Positions 42,113 through 50,746 of a DNA stretch of 64,000 bases are shown piece by piece. Each line of letters begins with the position of its first letter. Position 1 is the stretch's first letter. A program made the translations under genes and the position numbers. The notes beneath the pieces are model-generated. The model was not told the DNA's origin and did no database searches. It was given only the letters and a program-made list of their open reading frames with translations. Source of the DNA: Phytophthora quininea (Eukaryota; Oomycota; Peronosporomycetes; Peronosporales; Peronosporaceae); the NCBI GenBank assembly GCA_011947345.1, contig JAAVTG010000551.1, forward strand, positions 248,001 to 312,000. The letters are read 5' to 3'.

Positions 42113-43302
42113 TCAATTGATGTTGAGTAGCGAGACGTGGATCACAAGCTCTTGCGCTCCGTCAGAACTCGTCGACTGTCGACTAGCAGGACGACGCAGC
42201 AGCTGAACTTGAGCGGTTGATGCCTCGCCAGGACTGCACTGCAGGAAGCCTGCGCCCATACAGGGAGTTGTGAACGCTACACCAAGCTGAACCGGTCGAC
42301 TGGAAGACTCGTTGGGAGGTGCTGAGACCAGAGCCAAGACGCCTCCTTCGATCCCAACTCCGCCATTGTCTCCACTCGCCTCCTCGAACGCTTTCCGCAG
42401 AGCCCGCTCCAGATCCACAGACTTGGCCAATCTCCGACCCAACGTCCCCACAAAGTTGCTGCGGATCAAGTGCTCTCCTCTCCCCGTGCACGCCACGGCA
42501 AACCCATTCCTCCTCTTCACCATTCCTTGCCCTCGTTTGCGCTTGCGACCGATTGAATCCGTCGCCACGGCATTCGCGGCGTCGCAGCCCAGTCGAGGAC
42601 ATCCAGCCAGACCCACTCGACCCGGAACTTTGTACGCCACGCCGCCACTCGACAGCGCCGCCGCCACGTTACCCATCGGGTCCATACAAACAGCGCCGAC
42701 CGTGTCCAGCCTCTCCTCGTCCTCCGTCTCCACCGCCTTCGTTGCCGTCGTTCGCTCCCCACTCTGAAAGCGCCGATGCCACTTCTCCCACTGCTGAGCT
42801 GCCTGCTCCGTCACTTGGTACGTCTCCAGCTCTGCGTCCGTCGCCGTCTCCAGACCGAACTCCCTCGCCAAAGCCCGAGCTTGCTCTCCGACCACCACCA
42901 ACGGAGCCTGTCGACCGAATCGGAAGGCGTCCACTGGGTCGCCTCTCTCGACGGTCTCTGCCTGCTGCAGCAGCTTCAACGCCAATGCACTCGGCTCACA
43001 CACGCCTCGAACTGCAGCACAACTGCCGACCAGTCGGGATCGACCACACACCACACTCGACTCGCACTCGACGCGACGTTGCTCCGTCAGATTCGACCCC
43101 AGGCCTGCGTTCGTGAGGACACTCCTCTCGAACGAGTGCAGTAGGATCGTGGCCACTTCTGCGGCGGTGGGGGAGTTCCATCTCCACTGATAGCCTCACG
43201 ACCTCTCTGGAGAGCCGACCGAAGCAGCGACTGGTAGGCCGTCTCGTTGGTGGCGCCGTAGCGGCCCGCGCCGGAGTGGACAGCTAGCAGCCATTCGCTC
43301 AT
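42113..43302 (-). pseudogene. Threonine aspartase (taspase 1-like), module A copy
   Basis: From ATG 43302 (MSEWLLAVHSGAGRYGATNE) to the stop at 42113. Almost identical to the intact copy at 51437-52627, with LDTVGAVCMDPMGNVAAAL around the nucleophile Thr. Compared with that copy it lacks one C near 43171 (GGGGGAG against GGGGGCAG), which shifts the frame after about 43 residues. Since this is in a G-run it may be a miscall; otherwise the copy is inactive. Confidence 0.8.
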
Positions 43303-43442
43303 GCTGGATGGCGACCCTTGTCTCGCACAAGTTGACCTGTCTGACAAATTCTGACGCTTTGGAGTACTTATCACGGAAGTCAACACCGCGTCGAAGTTGA
43401 CGCATTTTGAAATTCGTCGAGCAGTTTATTGGAGACGGACGC

Positions 43443-43880
43443 TTAGACGCCGATGTCCTCGTTCCAGAGCTGCGGCTTGTCCTGGATAAAGTCCTCCATC
43501 AGCTTGATGCAACTCTCGTCCTGCAGCAGCTTGACGTCCACTCCACGGGAGCGCACGTACTCTTCCGGACCTTGGAACGTCTTGTTCTCGCCCACGATGA
43601 CCGTCGGGATCTTGTAGAGCAGCACGGCGCCGCTGCACATATCGCAGGGCGACAGCGTCGAGTAGAGCGTGGCTCGGGAGTAGTCGGCGGCCGTGAGGCG
43701 TCCTGCGTTCTCCAGACAGTCCATCTCGGCGTGCAGCACGGCGCTTCCCTTCTGCACGCGACGGTTGTGTCCTCGTGCGACGATCTTGCCGTCGATGACC
43801 AGCACGGAGCCGATGGGGATACCTCCCTCTTGCAGGCCCTGCTTGGCTTCGTCGATGGCTGCTTGGAGGAACGGGTCCAT
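43443..43880 (-). CDS. FCY1: Cytosine deaminase, fungal (Fcy1) type
   Basis: 145 residues from ATG 43880 (MDPFLQAAIDEAKQGLQEGG). Hydrolytic deamination of cytosine to uracil for pyrimidine salvage, with one zinc per subunit. The zinc ligands are His in VLHAEMDCLE (with catalytic Glu) and Cys-x2-Cys in TLSPCDMCSGA. GHNRRVQKGSA and the C-terminus LWNEDIGV follow the yeast Fcy1 pattern closely, including the same length class. Earlier in-frame codons extend the frame to 44024, but the compact homologous start is here. Animals lack this enzyme, and it makes cells sensitive to 5-fluorocytosine. Three fragments of its C-terminus lie elsewhere in the window. Confidence 0.93.
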   Translation of the reverse strand: MDPFLQAAIDEAKQGLQEGGIPIGSVLVIDGKIVARGHNRRVQKGSAVLHAEMDCLENAGRLTAADYSRATLYSTLSPCDMCSGAVLLYKIPTVIVGENKTFQGPEEYVRSRGVDVKLLQDESCIKLMEDFIQDKPQLWNEDIGV

Positions 43881-44185
43881 GGTGGAGCTCTTGCGCTTGG
43901 TCGGGTGTCTTGCGAAGTGATGGGAACGGCGGCGAAGACCTGGTGATGAGGTGACGTTGCAAGTGATGGGGCGAAAAGCAGTCGGATGGCACTTCATTGC
44001 CGCCCAGCGAGCCTCGGTGTGCAAGTTCTTCTGCTACTGGTAGTAGTTCCTGCCTACGCTGCTTGGATTCATCGCCCATGCCCTCCCGGCTCAAGGGATC
44101 AGCGATCGCCAAGCAATCTTATCTCAGTGAGATCGATGTGGTTCTGGTTGAAGCTTGACACCTGTTAAGGTACCTTGGCGTCATT

Positions 44186-44201
44186 GCTCATTCCCCAATC
44201 T
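44186..44201 (+). promoter_or_regulatory. Oomycete Inr-FPR core promoter of the acyl-CoA synthetase
   Basis: GCTCATTCCCCAATCT matches the GCTCATTYYNCAWTTT core at 15 of 16 positions, 31 bp before the ATG at 44233. Confidence 0.85.
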
Positions 44202-44232
44202 TCCACGGACCCAGCACATTGAACAGCTAGCG

Positions 44233-45903
44233 ATGACCGCGATGGAGCTTGTTGCGCCACATCTTTTCGAGAAATTGCTCGGCCACCAGAGCGCGACGGC
44301 GTTGGTCGCTTCGGGTGACGAGATCAACACGGACGAGCACTTGGAGTGGACGTACGCGAGTTTGCTGCGTCGTGCATTGGCGTTGCGTGACGAACTAGTG
44401 CAGAGACTGCCCAAGGATGGCGCTGCAACGGAGCAGCCTCGCGTTGCACTGCTCGGAGCTCGCGGTGCGTCGTACCTGGTGACCCAATGGGCCATTTGGC
44501 TGGCTGGTGGCATCGCCGTACCGCTGCATCCGGCTCACCCTGCAGAGGAGATGGATTACATCTTGTCGGACTCGGGGTCGGCGTTACTGGTGGCGAGTGA
44601 GTCGTTCACGACGTCGAAGTTAAAGGAGTACATCGCTGGTTTGCCAACGAGGATGGAGATCACTGTTCTAGTGCGTCCTGATGATGTTAACGGAGGTGAC
44701 GACAAGGAGTTGGCTCCTGAGCAGCAGCAAGAGGTGAAGACTTGGCTGGACACCCGAGACTACAGCCAGGCTGGCGCCTACATGGTCTACACGAGCGGCA
44801 CGACTGGCCGTCCCAAAGGTGTCGTGACGACGCACTCGGCTTTGACGGCGCAGATCAGCGACATCGTCACGGCCTGGGAGGTGACTAGCAGCGATCATTT
44901 GGTGCACTTCTTGCCATTGCACCATGTGCACGGCATCCTCAACAACTTGCTGTGCGTCATGTATGCTGGCGGATCGGTGGAGTTCTTACCCTCGGCGAAG
45001 ATTTCGTTGATTTGGTACAAGCTCGGCCAAGCTGCCAGCACCAAGAGACCCGTGTCGATGTTCATGGCGGTGCCGACCGTGTACATGAAGCTGCTGGAGG
45101 CAATGGAGCAACAATCTCAAGACGATCCGAAGGTTCAAAATGCTTTGGCTGGAGCGCGTGGTCTTCGTGTGGCGATTAGTGGGTCGATGGCGTGTCCTGT
45201 GTCGATCTTGAACCGCTGGGAGAGCTTGACGGGTCTGCGTCTACTGGAGAGATACGGCATGACAGAGTTGGGGATGGTCCTAACCAACCCGCTGCATGGA
45301 GACCGTCACTTGGGCTACGTCGGCAACACCTTCCGCAGTGTTTCGGTGCGTGTGGTGGACCCGGAAACGGAGCGTGAGCTGCCCCTTGAAGAGGAACTGG
45401 AAGGCGAATTGCGTGTCAAAGGTCCGTCGGTCTTCCGTGAGTACTGGAAGAAACCGGAGGCCACGGCCAAGGAGTTCGACGCAGACGGTTGGTTCAAGAC
45501 GGGCGACATCGTCCAGTACAGCAAGGAGCGCCAGAGCTTCCGCATCCGTGGACGAGCCAGCGCCGACATCCTCAAGACGGCCGGCTATAAAGTCTCGGCT
45601 CTGGATGTCGAGCGCGTGCTGCTGACTCACCCTCAAGTGCTCGAGTGCGCCGTCTTCGGCTTGCCTGACGAGACCTGGGGCCAGATCGTGGCGGCTGTGA
45701 TTCGCACGGACGTTGCTGCGTCCTCGGATGGGAAAGTAATTCCGGAAGCGTTCACCCCGCCGCTAGTCGACTTCACCAAAGAACACCTCGCGAGCTACCG
45801 AGTGCCACGTAAATATTTCTTCGTGGATGAAATCCCCAAGAACGCCATGGGGAAGGTCAACAAGAAGGCGCTGGCCACGATGTACACGGAGGTAAAGTCG
45901 TAA
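44233..45903 (+). CDS. ACSF3-like (malonyl-CoA synthetase type) acyl-CoA synthetase
   Basis: 556 residues, single exon, ATG 44233 (MTAMELVAPHLFEKLLGHQS). ANL-superfamily adenylating enzyme: carboxylate + ATP + CoA to acyl-CoA. Motifs in order: the P-loop-like VYTSGTTGRPKGVV; PLHHVHGILNNLL, a signature of the ACSF3/malonyl-CoA synthetase branch; RYGMTELGMVLTNPL; GWFKTGDIVQY; and the C-terminal hinge with GRASADILKTAGYKVSALDVE and the catalytic Lys in NAMGKVNKKAL. ACSF3 makes malonyl-CoA (also methylmalonyl-CoA) for mitochondrial fatty-acid synthesis. I see no strong mitochondrial presequence at this start, so the compartment is open. The gene is intact and sits between two copies of the duplicated module. 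Confidence 0.9.
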   Translation: MTAMELVAPHLFEKLLGHQSATALVASGDEINTDEHLEWTYASLLRRALALRDELVQRLPKDGAATEQPRVALLGARGASYLVTQWAIWLAGGIAVPLHPAHPAEEMDYILSDSGSALLVASESFTTSKLKEYIAGLPTRMEITVLVRPDDVNGGDDKELAPEQQQEVKTWLDTRDYSQAGAYMVYTSGTTGRPKGVVTTHSALTAQISDIVTAWEVTSSDHLVHFLPLHHVHGILNNLLCVMYAGGSVEFLPSAKISLIWYKLGQAASTKRPVSMFMAVPTVYMKLLEAMEQQSQDDPKVQNALAGARGLRVAISGSMACPVSILNRWESLTGLRLLERYGMTELGMVLTNPLHGDRHLGYVGNTFRSVSVRVVDPETERELPLEEELEGELRVKGPSVFREYWKKPEATAKEFDADGWFKTGDIVQYSKERQSFRIRGRASADILKTAGYKVSALDVERVLLTHPQVLECAVFGLPDETWGQIVAAVIRTDVAASSDGKVIPEAFTPPLVDFTKEHLASYRVPRKYFFVDEIPKNAMGKVNKKALATMYTEVKS

Positions 45904-46013
45904 GTCTTTTGTTCGATAGTGTTTGGGAGACAAAAGAATTGTGTGAGTGGGCCACAAGACACCGATACCGTCAAATTTACGTCAAAGGAATGTTGACAAA
46001 GGAGTCTTGCTTT

Positions 46014-46083
46014 TCAGATGTCAATGTCTTCGTTCCAGAGCTGTGGCTTGTCATGAATAAACTCCTCCATGAGTTTGAAAGCA
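46014..46083 (-). pseudogene. Cytosine deaminase C-terminal fragment (older copy)
   Basis: About 22 codons reading FKLMEEFIHDKPQLWNEDID and ending in TGA (46014-46016), more diverged from the gene at 43443 than the other fragments. Same strand as the decayed elicitin at 46335, so it marks an older copy of the module. Confidence 0.75.
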
Positions 46084-46334
46084 TAAAAAAATGCTAGAAA
46101 TGTGATTCACGCCATAGGGCACAGGAGCTTAGTTACTGACAACTAGAGAGCGGGTATGGAGCGATCGATTCATTGATCCTTCTGGAACCAAACGTGTTGA
46201 TGTTTGCGAGGGTCTGTCACCCGATTGTGGAGGTATGTCGCGGCGAAGCCCTCTCTTTCGTGCTGAGAGATTGTCAGGGATCTACAGAGTTGTTTCTCTC
46301 AAAGCAAAATAATATTGTGGCCGGACTAATTATC

Positions 46335-46728
46335 GGTAGAGGTTCTCTTCGTCTGCCAAAGTTTGCTGCTCCAACGGTGCCGGCGCACTTGTGGTATAAC
46401 TCATTCACCTCCTGTGATGAATTGTTCTGAACCAAGGAACGACGCGAAGCATTCGCTCGGGATCGTCTCGACTAACTATTGCAACGGCTTGACACAGTCT
46501 GCAGACCTACAGAAGAGCAGAAAGTTTCGTTCGCTCGCCTTGAGTACGTCCAAAGCGGGTCCACGTGGAGGTCGATCTCGGAGGCGCAGGAACTGATCAG
46601 CTTTCCATTGTCGAGTGAGGTTTCAACGGTCTTGCTGACGGCTACGGGGCACTTGCATCTGCACTTGCAATGGTGACGGCGACGCTAAGCAGCACTAGCA
46701 AGGTCGTGCAAGCGGGTAAGCTGCACAT
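46335..46728 (-). pseudogene. Elicitin-like gene, decayed (older copy)
   Basis: From ATG 46728 (MCSLPACTTLLVLLSVAVT, a good signal peptide) the frame breaks soon after the signal. Elicitin-like segments can be followed in successive frames down to a tail resembling ANFADEENLYR. At least one in-frame stop and several frameshifts are present, and spaced cysteines are partly kept. Diverged from the three module copies, nearer to the gene at 49183-49656. Non-functional. Confidence 0.7.
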
Positions 46729-47043
46729 CGGTTGAAGAGGAAGGGAACGAGAAAGCGTTGACGCTGTCGCCGAAAAAGAAAGAGTGAGCGACGTTGGAGG
46801 CGATGATTTTGGCCCTAGGACTTTGCACGGCAACCTGGTTGTGCCACATGGGCGTTATCTACGTCAGCAGGCATCAACGTTTGTGGTACGTGCATGGATT
46901 TCGACGGCGACGCCAATCTTTTGGGACTCGGTTTTGGGGTGCAATTCCAGAGAGGAATAAACACGGAGAGCAGCAGCAAGCAAATGCCAGGGCACGACCG
47001 AGTAGCGATCCGTAACCAAGGTATTAAGCTATTGCGGAGAGAT
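46729..47043. other. Spacer between old and recent module copies
   Basis: No supported gene. The short frames at 46794-47015 carry nothing recognisable. Confidence 0.45.
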
Positions 47044-47114
47044 CTTGCATTACACTGATGGAGGACTTTATCCAGGACAAGCCGCAGCTCTGGAACGAGG
47101 ACATCGGCGTCTAA
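47044..47114 (+). pseudogene. Cytosine deaminase C-terminal fragment (module B)
   Basis: Encodes LMEDFIQDKPQLWNEDIGV and stop TAA 47112-47114, identical to the end of the intact gene. It is joined directly to the truncated taspase copy. Confidence 0.9.
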
Positions 47115-47116
47115 GC

Positions 47117-48096
47117 GTCCGTACGGAGCAGCGTCGCGTCGAGTGCGAGTCGAGTGTGGTGTGTGGTCGATCCCGACTGGTCGGCAGTTGTGCTACAGTT
47201 CGAAGCGTGTGTGAGCCGAGCGCATTGGCGTTGAAGCTGCTGCAGCAGGCAGAGACCGTCGAGAGAGGCGACCCTGTGGACGCCTTCCGATTCGGTCGAC
47301 AGGCTCCGTTGGTGGTGGTCGGAGAGCAAGCTCGGGCCTTGGCGAGGGAGTTCGGTCTGGAGACGGCGACGGACGCAGAGCTGGAGACGTATCAAGTGAC
47401 GGAGCAGGCAGCTCAGCAGTGGGAGAAGTGGCATCGGCGCTTTCAGAGTGGGGAGCGAACGACGGCAACGAAGGCGGCGGGGACGGAGGACGAGGAGAGG
47501 CTGGACACGGTCGGCGCTGTTTGTATGGACCCGATGGGTAACGTGGCGGCGGCGCTGTCGAGTGGCGGCGTGGCGTACAAAGTTCCGGGTCGAGTGGGTC
47601 TGGCTGGATGTCCTCGACTGGGCTGCGACGCCGCGAATGCCGTGGCGACGGATTCAATCGGTCGCAAGCGCAAACGAGGGCAAGGAATGGTGAAGAGGGG
47701 AATGGGTTTGCCGTGGCGTGCACGGGGAGAGGAGAGCACTTGATCCGCAGCAACTTTGCGGGGACGTTGGGTCGGAGATTGGCCAAGTCTGTGGATCTGG
47801 AGCGGGCTCTGCGGAAAGCGTTCGAGGAGGCGAGTGGAGACAATGGCGGAGTTGGGATCGAAGGAGGCGTCTTGGCTCTGGTCTCAGCACCTCCCAACGA
47901 GTCTTCCAGTCGACCGGTTCAGCTTGGTGTAGCGTTCACAACTCCCTGTATGGGCGTAGGCTTCCTGCAGTGCAGTCCTGGCGAGGCATCAACCGCTCAA
48001 GTTCAGCTGCTGCGTCGTCCTGCTGGTCGACAGTCGACGAGTTCTGCCGGAGCGCATGAGCTTGTGATCCACGTCTCGCTACTCAACATCAATTGA
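47117..48096 (+). pseudogene. Threonine aspartase, 5'-truncated (module B)
   Basis: Corresponds to the intact copy from TEQRRVECESSVVC onward. The first ~72 codons and the start are missing, replaced by the deaminase fragment. A one-base loss near 47698 (GAGGGGAATG against GAGGAGGAATG) also shifts the frame after GQGMVKR. The LDTVGAV nucleophile region remains. Not expected to be functional. Confidence 0.9.
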
Positions 48097-48148
48097 GAAG
48101 GGCCAAGCAAGTGTTAGTATATTACGGCTACTGAATGCTACGTCAAAG

Positions 48149-48583
48149 TCAAGGCTGGCTGTCCAAGAAGTATCGATAGAGGTTCTCTTCGTCGGCCAAG
48201 TCTGCTTCTCCTACCACGTCCGCACACTGTCGATACAGCGTCGCCACTTCTTCCGACAAGTTGTGGGCCGAGCCATGGTACTGGATGAGGCAGTCGGTTG
48301 GGATGGTCTGCAGCAGGTGCTGGACGGGTCGGATGCAGCTCGAGGACCGACAGAAGACCAGGAAGTCTCTTTCGCTGAAGTTGAGCACGTCGAAGAGCGA
48401 GTGGACGCTGGTGCGCGCTCCTGTTTCTTGGAAGGCGCAGGTGCTGAAGAAGGTTCCGTTGTCGAGGATGGTTTGGACGTGGTCGCTGACAACCGGGGAG
48501 CACTCGACAGCATCTCCCATTGCTGCGATGGATGCAGAGCTCAGCAGCAGAAACCACATCCAGACGAGATTGAAGTGGTGCAT
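48149..48583 (-). CDS. Elicitin-like secreted protein (module B)
   Basis: 144 residues. The signal peptide MHHFNLVWMWFLLLSSASIA is followed by a domain of about 98 residues with the six-cysteine elicitin pattern, including FCRSSSC as the central Cys pair (CxxxxC), then a short acidic tail. Elicitins and elicitin-like proteins of oomycetes are secreted, bind sterols or lipids, and many are recognised by plants. Sterol binding here is inference. Intact frame, nearly identical to the copy at 50950-51384 (a few substitutions, e.g. QHLLQT against QLLLQT). Convergent with taspase, 52 bp apart. Confidence 0.85.
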   Translation of the reverse strand: MHHFNLVWMWFLLLSSASIAAMGDAVECSPVVSDHVQTILDNGTFFSTCAFQETGARTSVHSLFDVLNFSERDFLVFCRSSSCIRPVQHLLQTIPTDCLIQYHGSAHNLSEEVATLYRQCADVVGEADLADEENLYRYFLDSQP

Positions 48584-48785
48584 CTTCGGCGAGATTGGAA
48601 ATGGAATGGACGATCTGATGGCGACGCCGAGGAATGAAGAATGGCGTTACGTGGGGGTCAGTGTGGCAAAAGATAAGCAGGCGCGGTCTTTGCAGTCGGA
48701 TTATTGAGGCATTTGATTCTTTTTTCGTGGCCCGCCTCAGCCTGAGGCTCAGGTGCAACAAGTGATCACTCGATAGTTGCTGTCG

Positions 48786-49182
48786 TGCTTATATGGATAC
48801 AGGATGCAGACAAGCACATTGGTGACTCAATTTAATGATTTTTTCCCGCTTGGTCCGCTGTTCGTGCAGATCAAGAACGAGCTGATATTCCGGCGCCAGG
48901 CGGTCGATCGATAATTGATCAACTTCGATTTGAGCGATAACGCTACTCACGATGGATTGAGGCGCTCCCTGCGGCACTGGAACTGAGACCAGACCTTTAC
49001 GATCCGCCATTTTTAAGGGTACCAGCGGCCCTATTGCAATTGCAGTTCGGCGCGGTTACAGCTTTTGGCTGTTAGTCTAGTGGTTGTTATTCGACGCACT
49101 CGTAGCAGTAACTGCGTGTTCCCACTTAGTTTTGCTGAGGATGTGGAAGCGCTAAAGTTTTAGCAGCAAAGTGCTGTAACAG
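48786..49182. other. Spacer with a 73-residue minus ORF
   Basis: The minus frame 48789-49010 (MADRKGLVSVPVPQGAPQSI, then helical IDRLAPEYQLVLDLHEQRTK) looks protein-like and could be a first exon or a gene remnant. No family is recognised. Confidence 0.35.
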
Positions 49183-49656
49183 TCAGAAAATATAAGTCTT
49201 TCGCCTCGACCGGGCTAATTGAACCGGCAAATAATAATTGAAATTGCGCTTTAATCCCAAACGCATCGGTAGAGATCGTTGTCCCCTACAGTCAGTCTCC
49301 TCACACTTGAAATACAACTCGGCCACCTCTTGTGATACGTTGCGCGCTGAGCCATGGTACGAAATGAGGCAGCCGCTCGGGGTCGTCTTGATCAGTTCTT
49401 GCACGGGTTTAATACAGCTGGAAGAGCGGCAGAAGAGCGGCAAGTCTTGCTCACTCGCCTTGAGTACGTCCATGAGTGAATCGACATAGAGGTTAGTCCC
49501 CGTGGCACAGCTATTACTGAAGAGCGCTCCGTCGTCGAGTGTGTTTGTCACGGTCTTGCTCACGGCATAGGAGCACACAGGACTGCTCGCTGCTGTGGTC
49601 GGGACGACGATGCTTAGTATCAGGAGTAAGGTCTGGAAACTCGTGAAGGCGCGCAT
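49183..49656 (-). CDS. Elicitin-like secreted protein, second type
   Basis: ATG 49656 (MRAFTSFQTLLLILSIVVPT) gives a clear signal peptide; the frame extends 32 codons upstream without a better start. The elicitin-like domain keeps the cysteine spacing, with FCRSSSC and CLISYHGSARNVSQEVAELYFKC like the module genes. The N-terminal half is clearly different (VCSYAVSKTVTNTLDDGALF). After the last domain cysteine the frame runs into an odd basic tail. A one-base shift in a GGGG run near 49283 would instead give a short acidic end like that of the other copies, so the annotated C-terminus is doubtful. Confidence 0.8.
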   Translation of the reverse strand: MRAFTSFQTLLLILSIVVPTTAASSPVCSYAVSKTVTNTLDDGALFSNSCATGTNLYVDSLMDVLKASEQDLPLFCRSSSCIKPVQELIKTTPSGCLISYHGSARNVSQEVAELYFKCEETDCRGQRSLPMRLGLKRNFNYYLPVQLARSRRKTYIF

Positions 49657-50282
49657 TGGAACTTGCTCTTGAGGGTATTGAAGCGTGAGAGAAGACCGAG
49701 GGCATGGCGGGGTGGTTTTGCGGGCGCTGTGTTGCAGCGGCGCTGTCCTCACGATAGTGAGGCTCTGCTTTCGTCAGATGGTGATCACGTGGACGCTGTG
49801 ATCGCACGCTTGCATTTGACACGACGTGCCAGAGATACAAGCTGAATTTGATGCGGACAGGCCCCTGCTCAGCAACTGCAACGGTGGCGAATGGAGGACA
49901 TCAAAGTGGCAAGTCATCGGTGCGGAACAGGCCCAGGGTGGCCCACTAGAGTGGATATCAAACTGGACGGAGGACGAAACCTTCGTCTAACGTCCACGAC
50001 AAGACACAGCTCTGGAATTGGCGTTTCGATGTCGATCCCCAAGAAAACCTTTCGCATTTTAAATATGTTAACTTAGACGCGGTGTTGGCTCCACTGTAAG
50101 TGTTCAAAAGCATTTAAAATTATAATGCACGTCAACTTTTACGAGACAAGGATCGCGGCTGGCGAAATGCGTCCAGCGGGCCACCTTGGTCTCTGCTTGC
50201 AATAACAGCTATAGCGCTAGCCTCACTGGGCTCACGACAAGCTCGTCCACACACCAAACTGGATGCCAACCCTACTGGACGC
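49657..50282. other. Intergenic, nothing recognised
   Basis: Short frames only. Probably the upstream region of the elicitin-like gene at 49656. Confidence 0.45.
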
Positions 50283-50740
50283 CTAGTAGTCCTCGCCACC
50301 GCAGAACATGTCCATGTCGCCGCCCACGTCGACTTCGCTTCCTCCTCGATGGCCTCGTCCTCCTCAAAGGCCGCACAAACGAGCGCCTTGCAGTGCGTGC
50401 AAGACGGTCGATAACTTTGACACCGTGAGCGAAAACTGCTGTGGTAGTACCACTAGTACCACGTCGGCGACCCGTTCGAACACCTAAAGTTTCCGCAATC
50501 GAGTCGCTCGCTAAAATTCACACTCTCCGAGAGAGCAGAACGCCATTACAGCAGTCCGGTTGTCATTAAAATCCCTGAGAACTAATTGCCGGTGACGCGA
50601 TCGCATGATTCTAGGACAGCTCTCGCCTTCTTCAGCATCTCGAACAGCTCTTCAAGTAAAGCGGAGGAGAAATCGACGCGCGAACCACCGGTATCTGCGT
50701 TCGTCTGCCGTATCCTGTATCCACTAGATGACGGGACGGC
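50283..50740 (-). pseudogene. 3' part of an unrecognised gene cut by the duplication
   Basis: Minus-strand frames read HCKALVCAAFEEDEAIEEE and, one base shifted, DVGGDMDMFCGGEDY before a stop at 50283-50285. Upstream, 50584-50740 reads VDFSSALLEELFEMLKKARA and stops after RVTGN. Both look like real protein, but they may belong to one or two genes. The 5' side ends at the module C boundary near 50747, so the gene was probably truncated there. Confidence 0.3.
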
Positions 50741-50746
50741 TGACCA

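Larger units (their letters stand above)
47117..48785. repeat. Module B arm, inverted copy of 50747-52410
   Basis: About 1.67 kb, near-identical reverse complement of module C. Contains truncated taspase and an intact elicitin-like gene. The 1.96-kb spacer between the arms holds another elicitin-like gene. Confidence 0.9.

Noticed and set aside
42319..43116. 265-residue Pro/Ser/Arg-rich plus-strand ORF, and its mirrors at 47193-47897 and 51643-52341
   Set aside because: Exact antisense of the taspase coding strand. Open only because of GC-rich codon structure, with no independent features.
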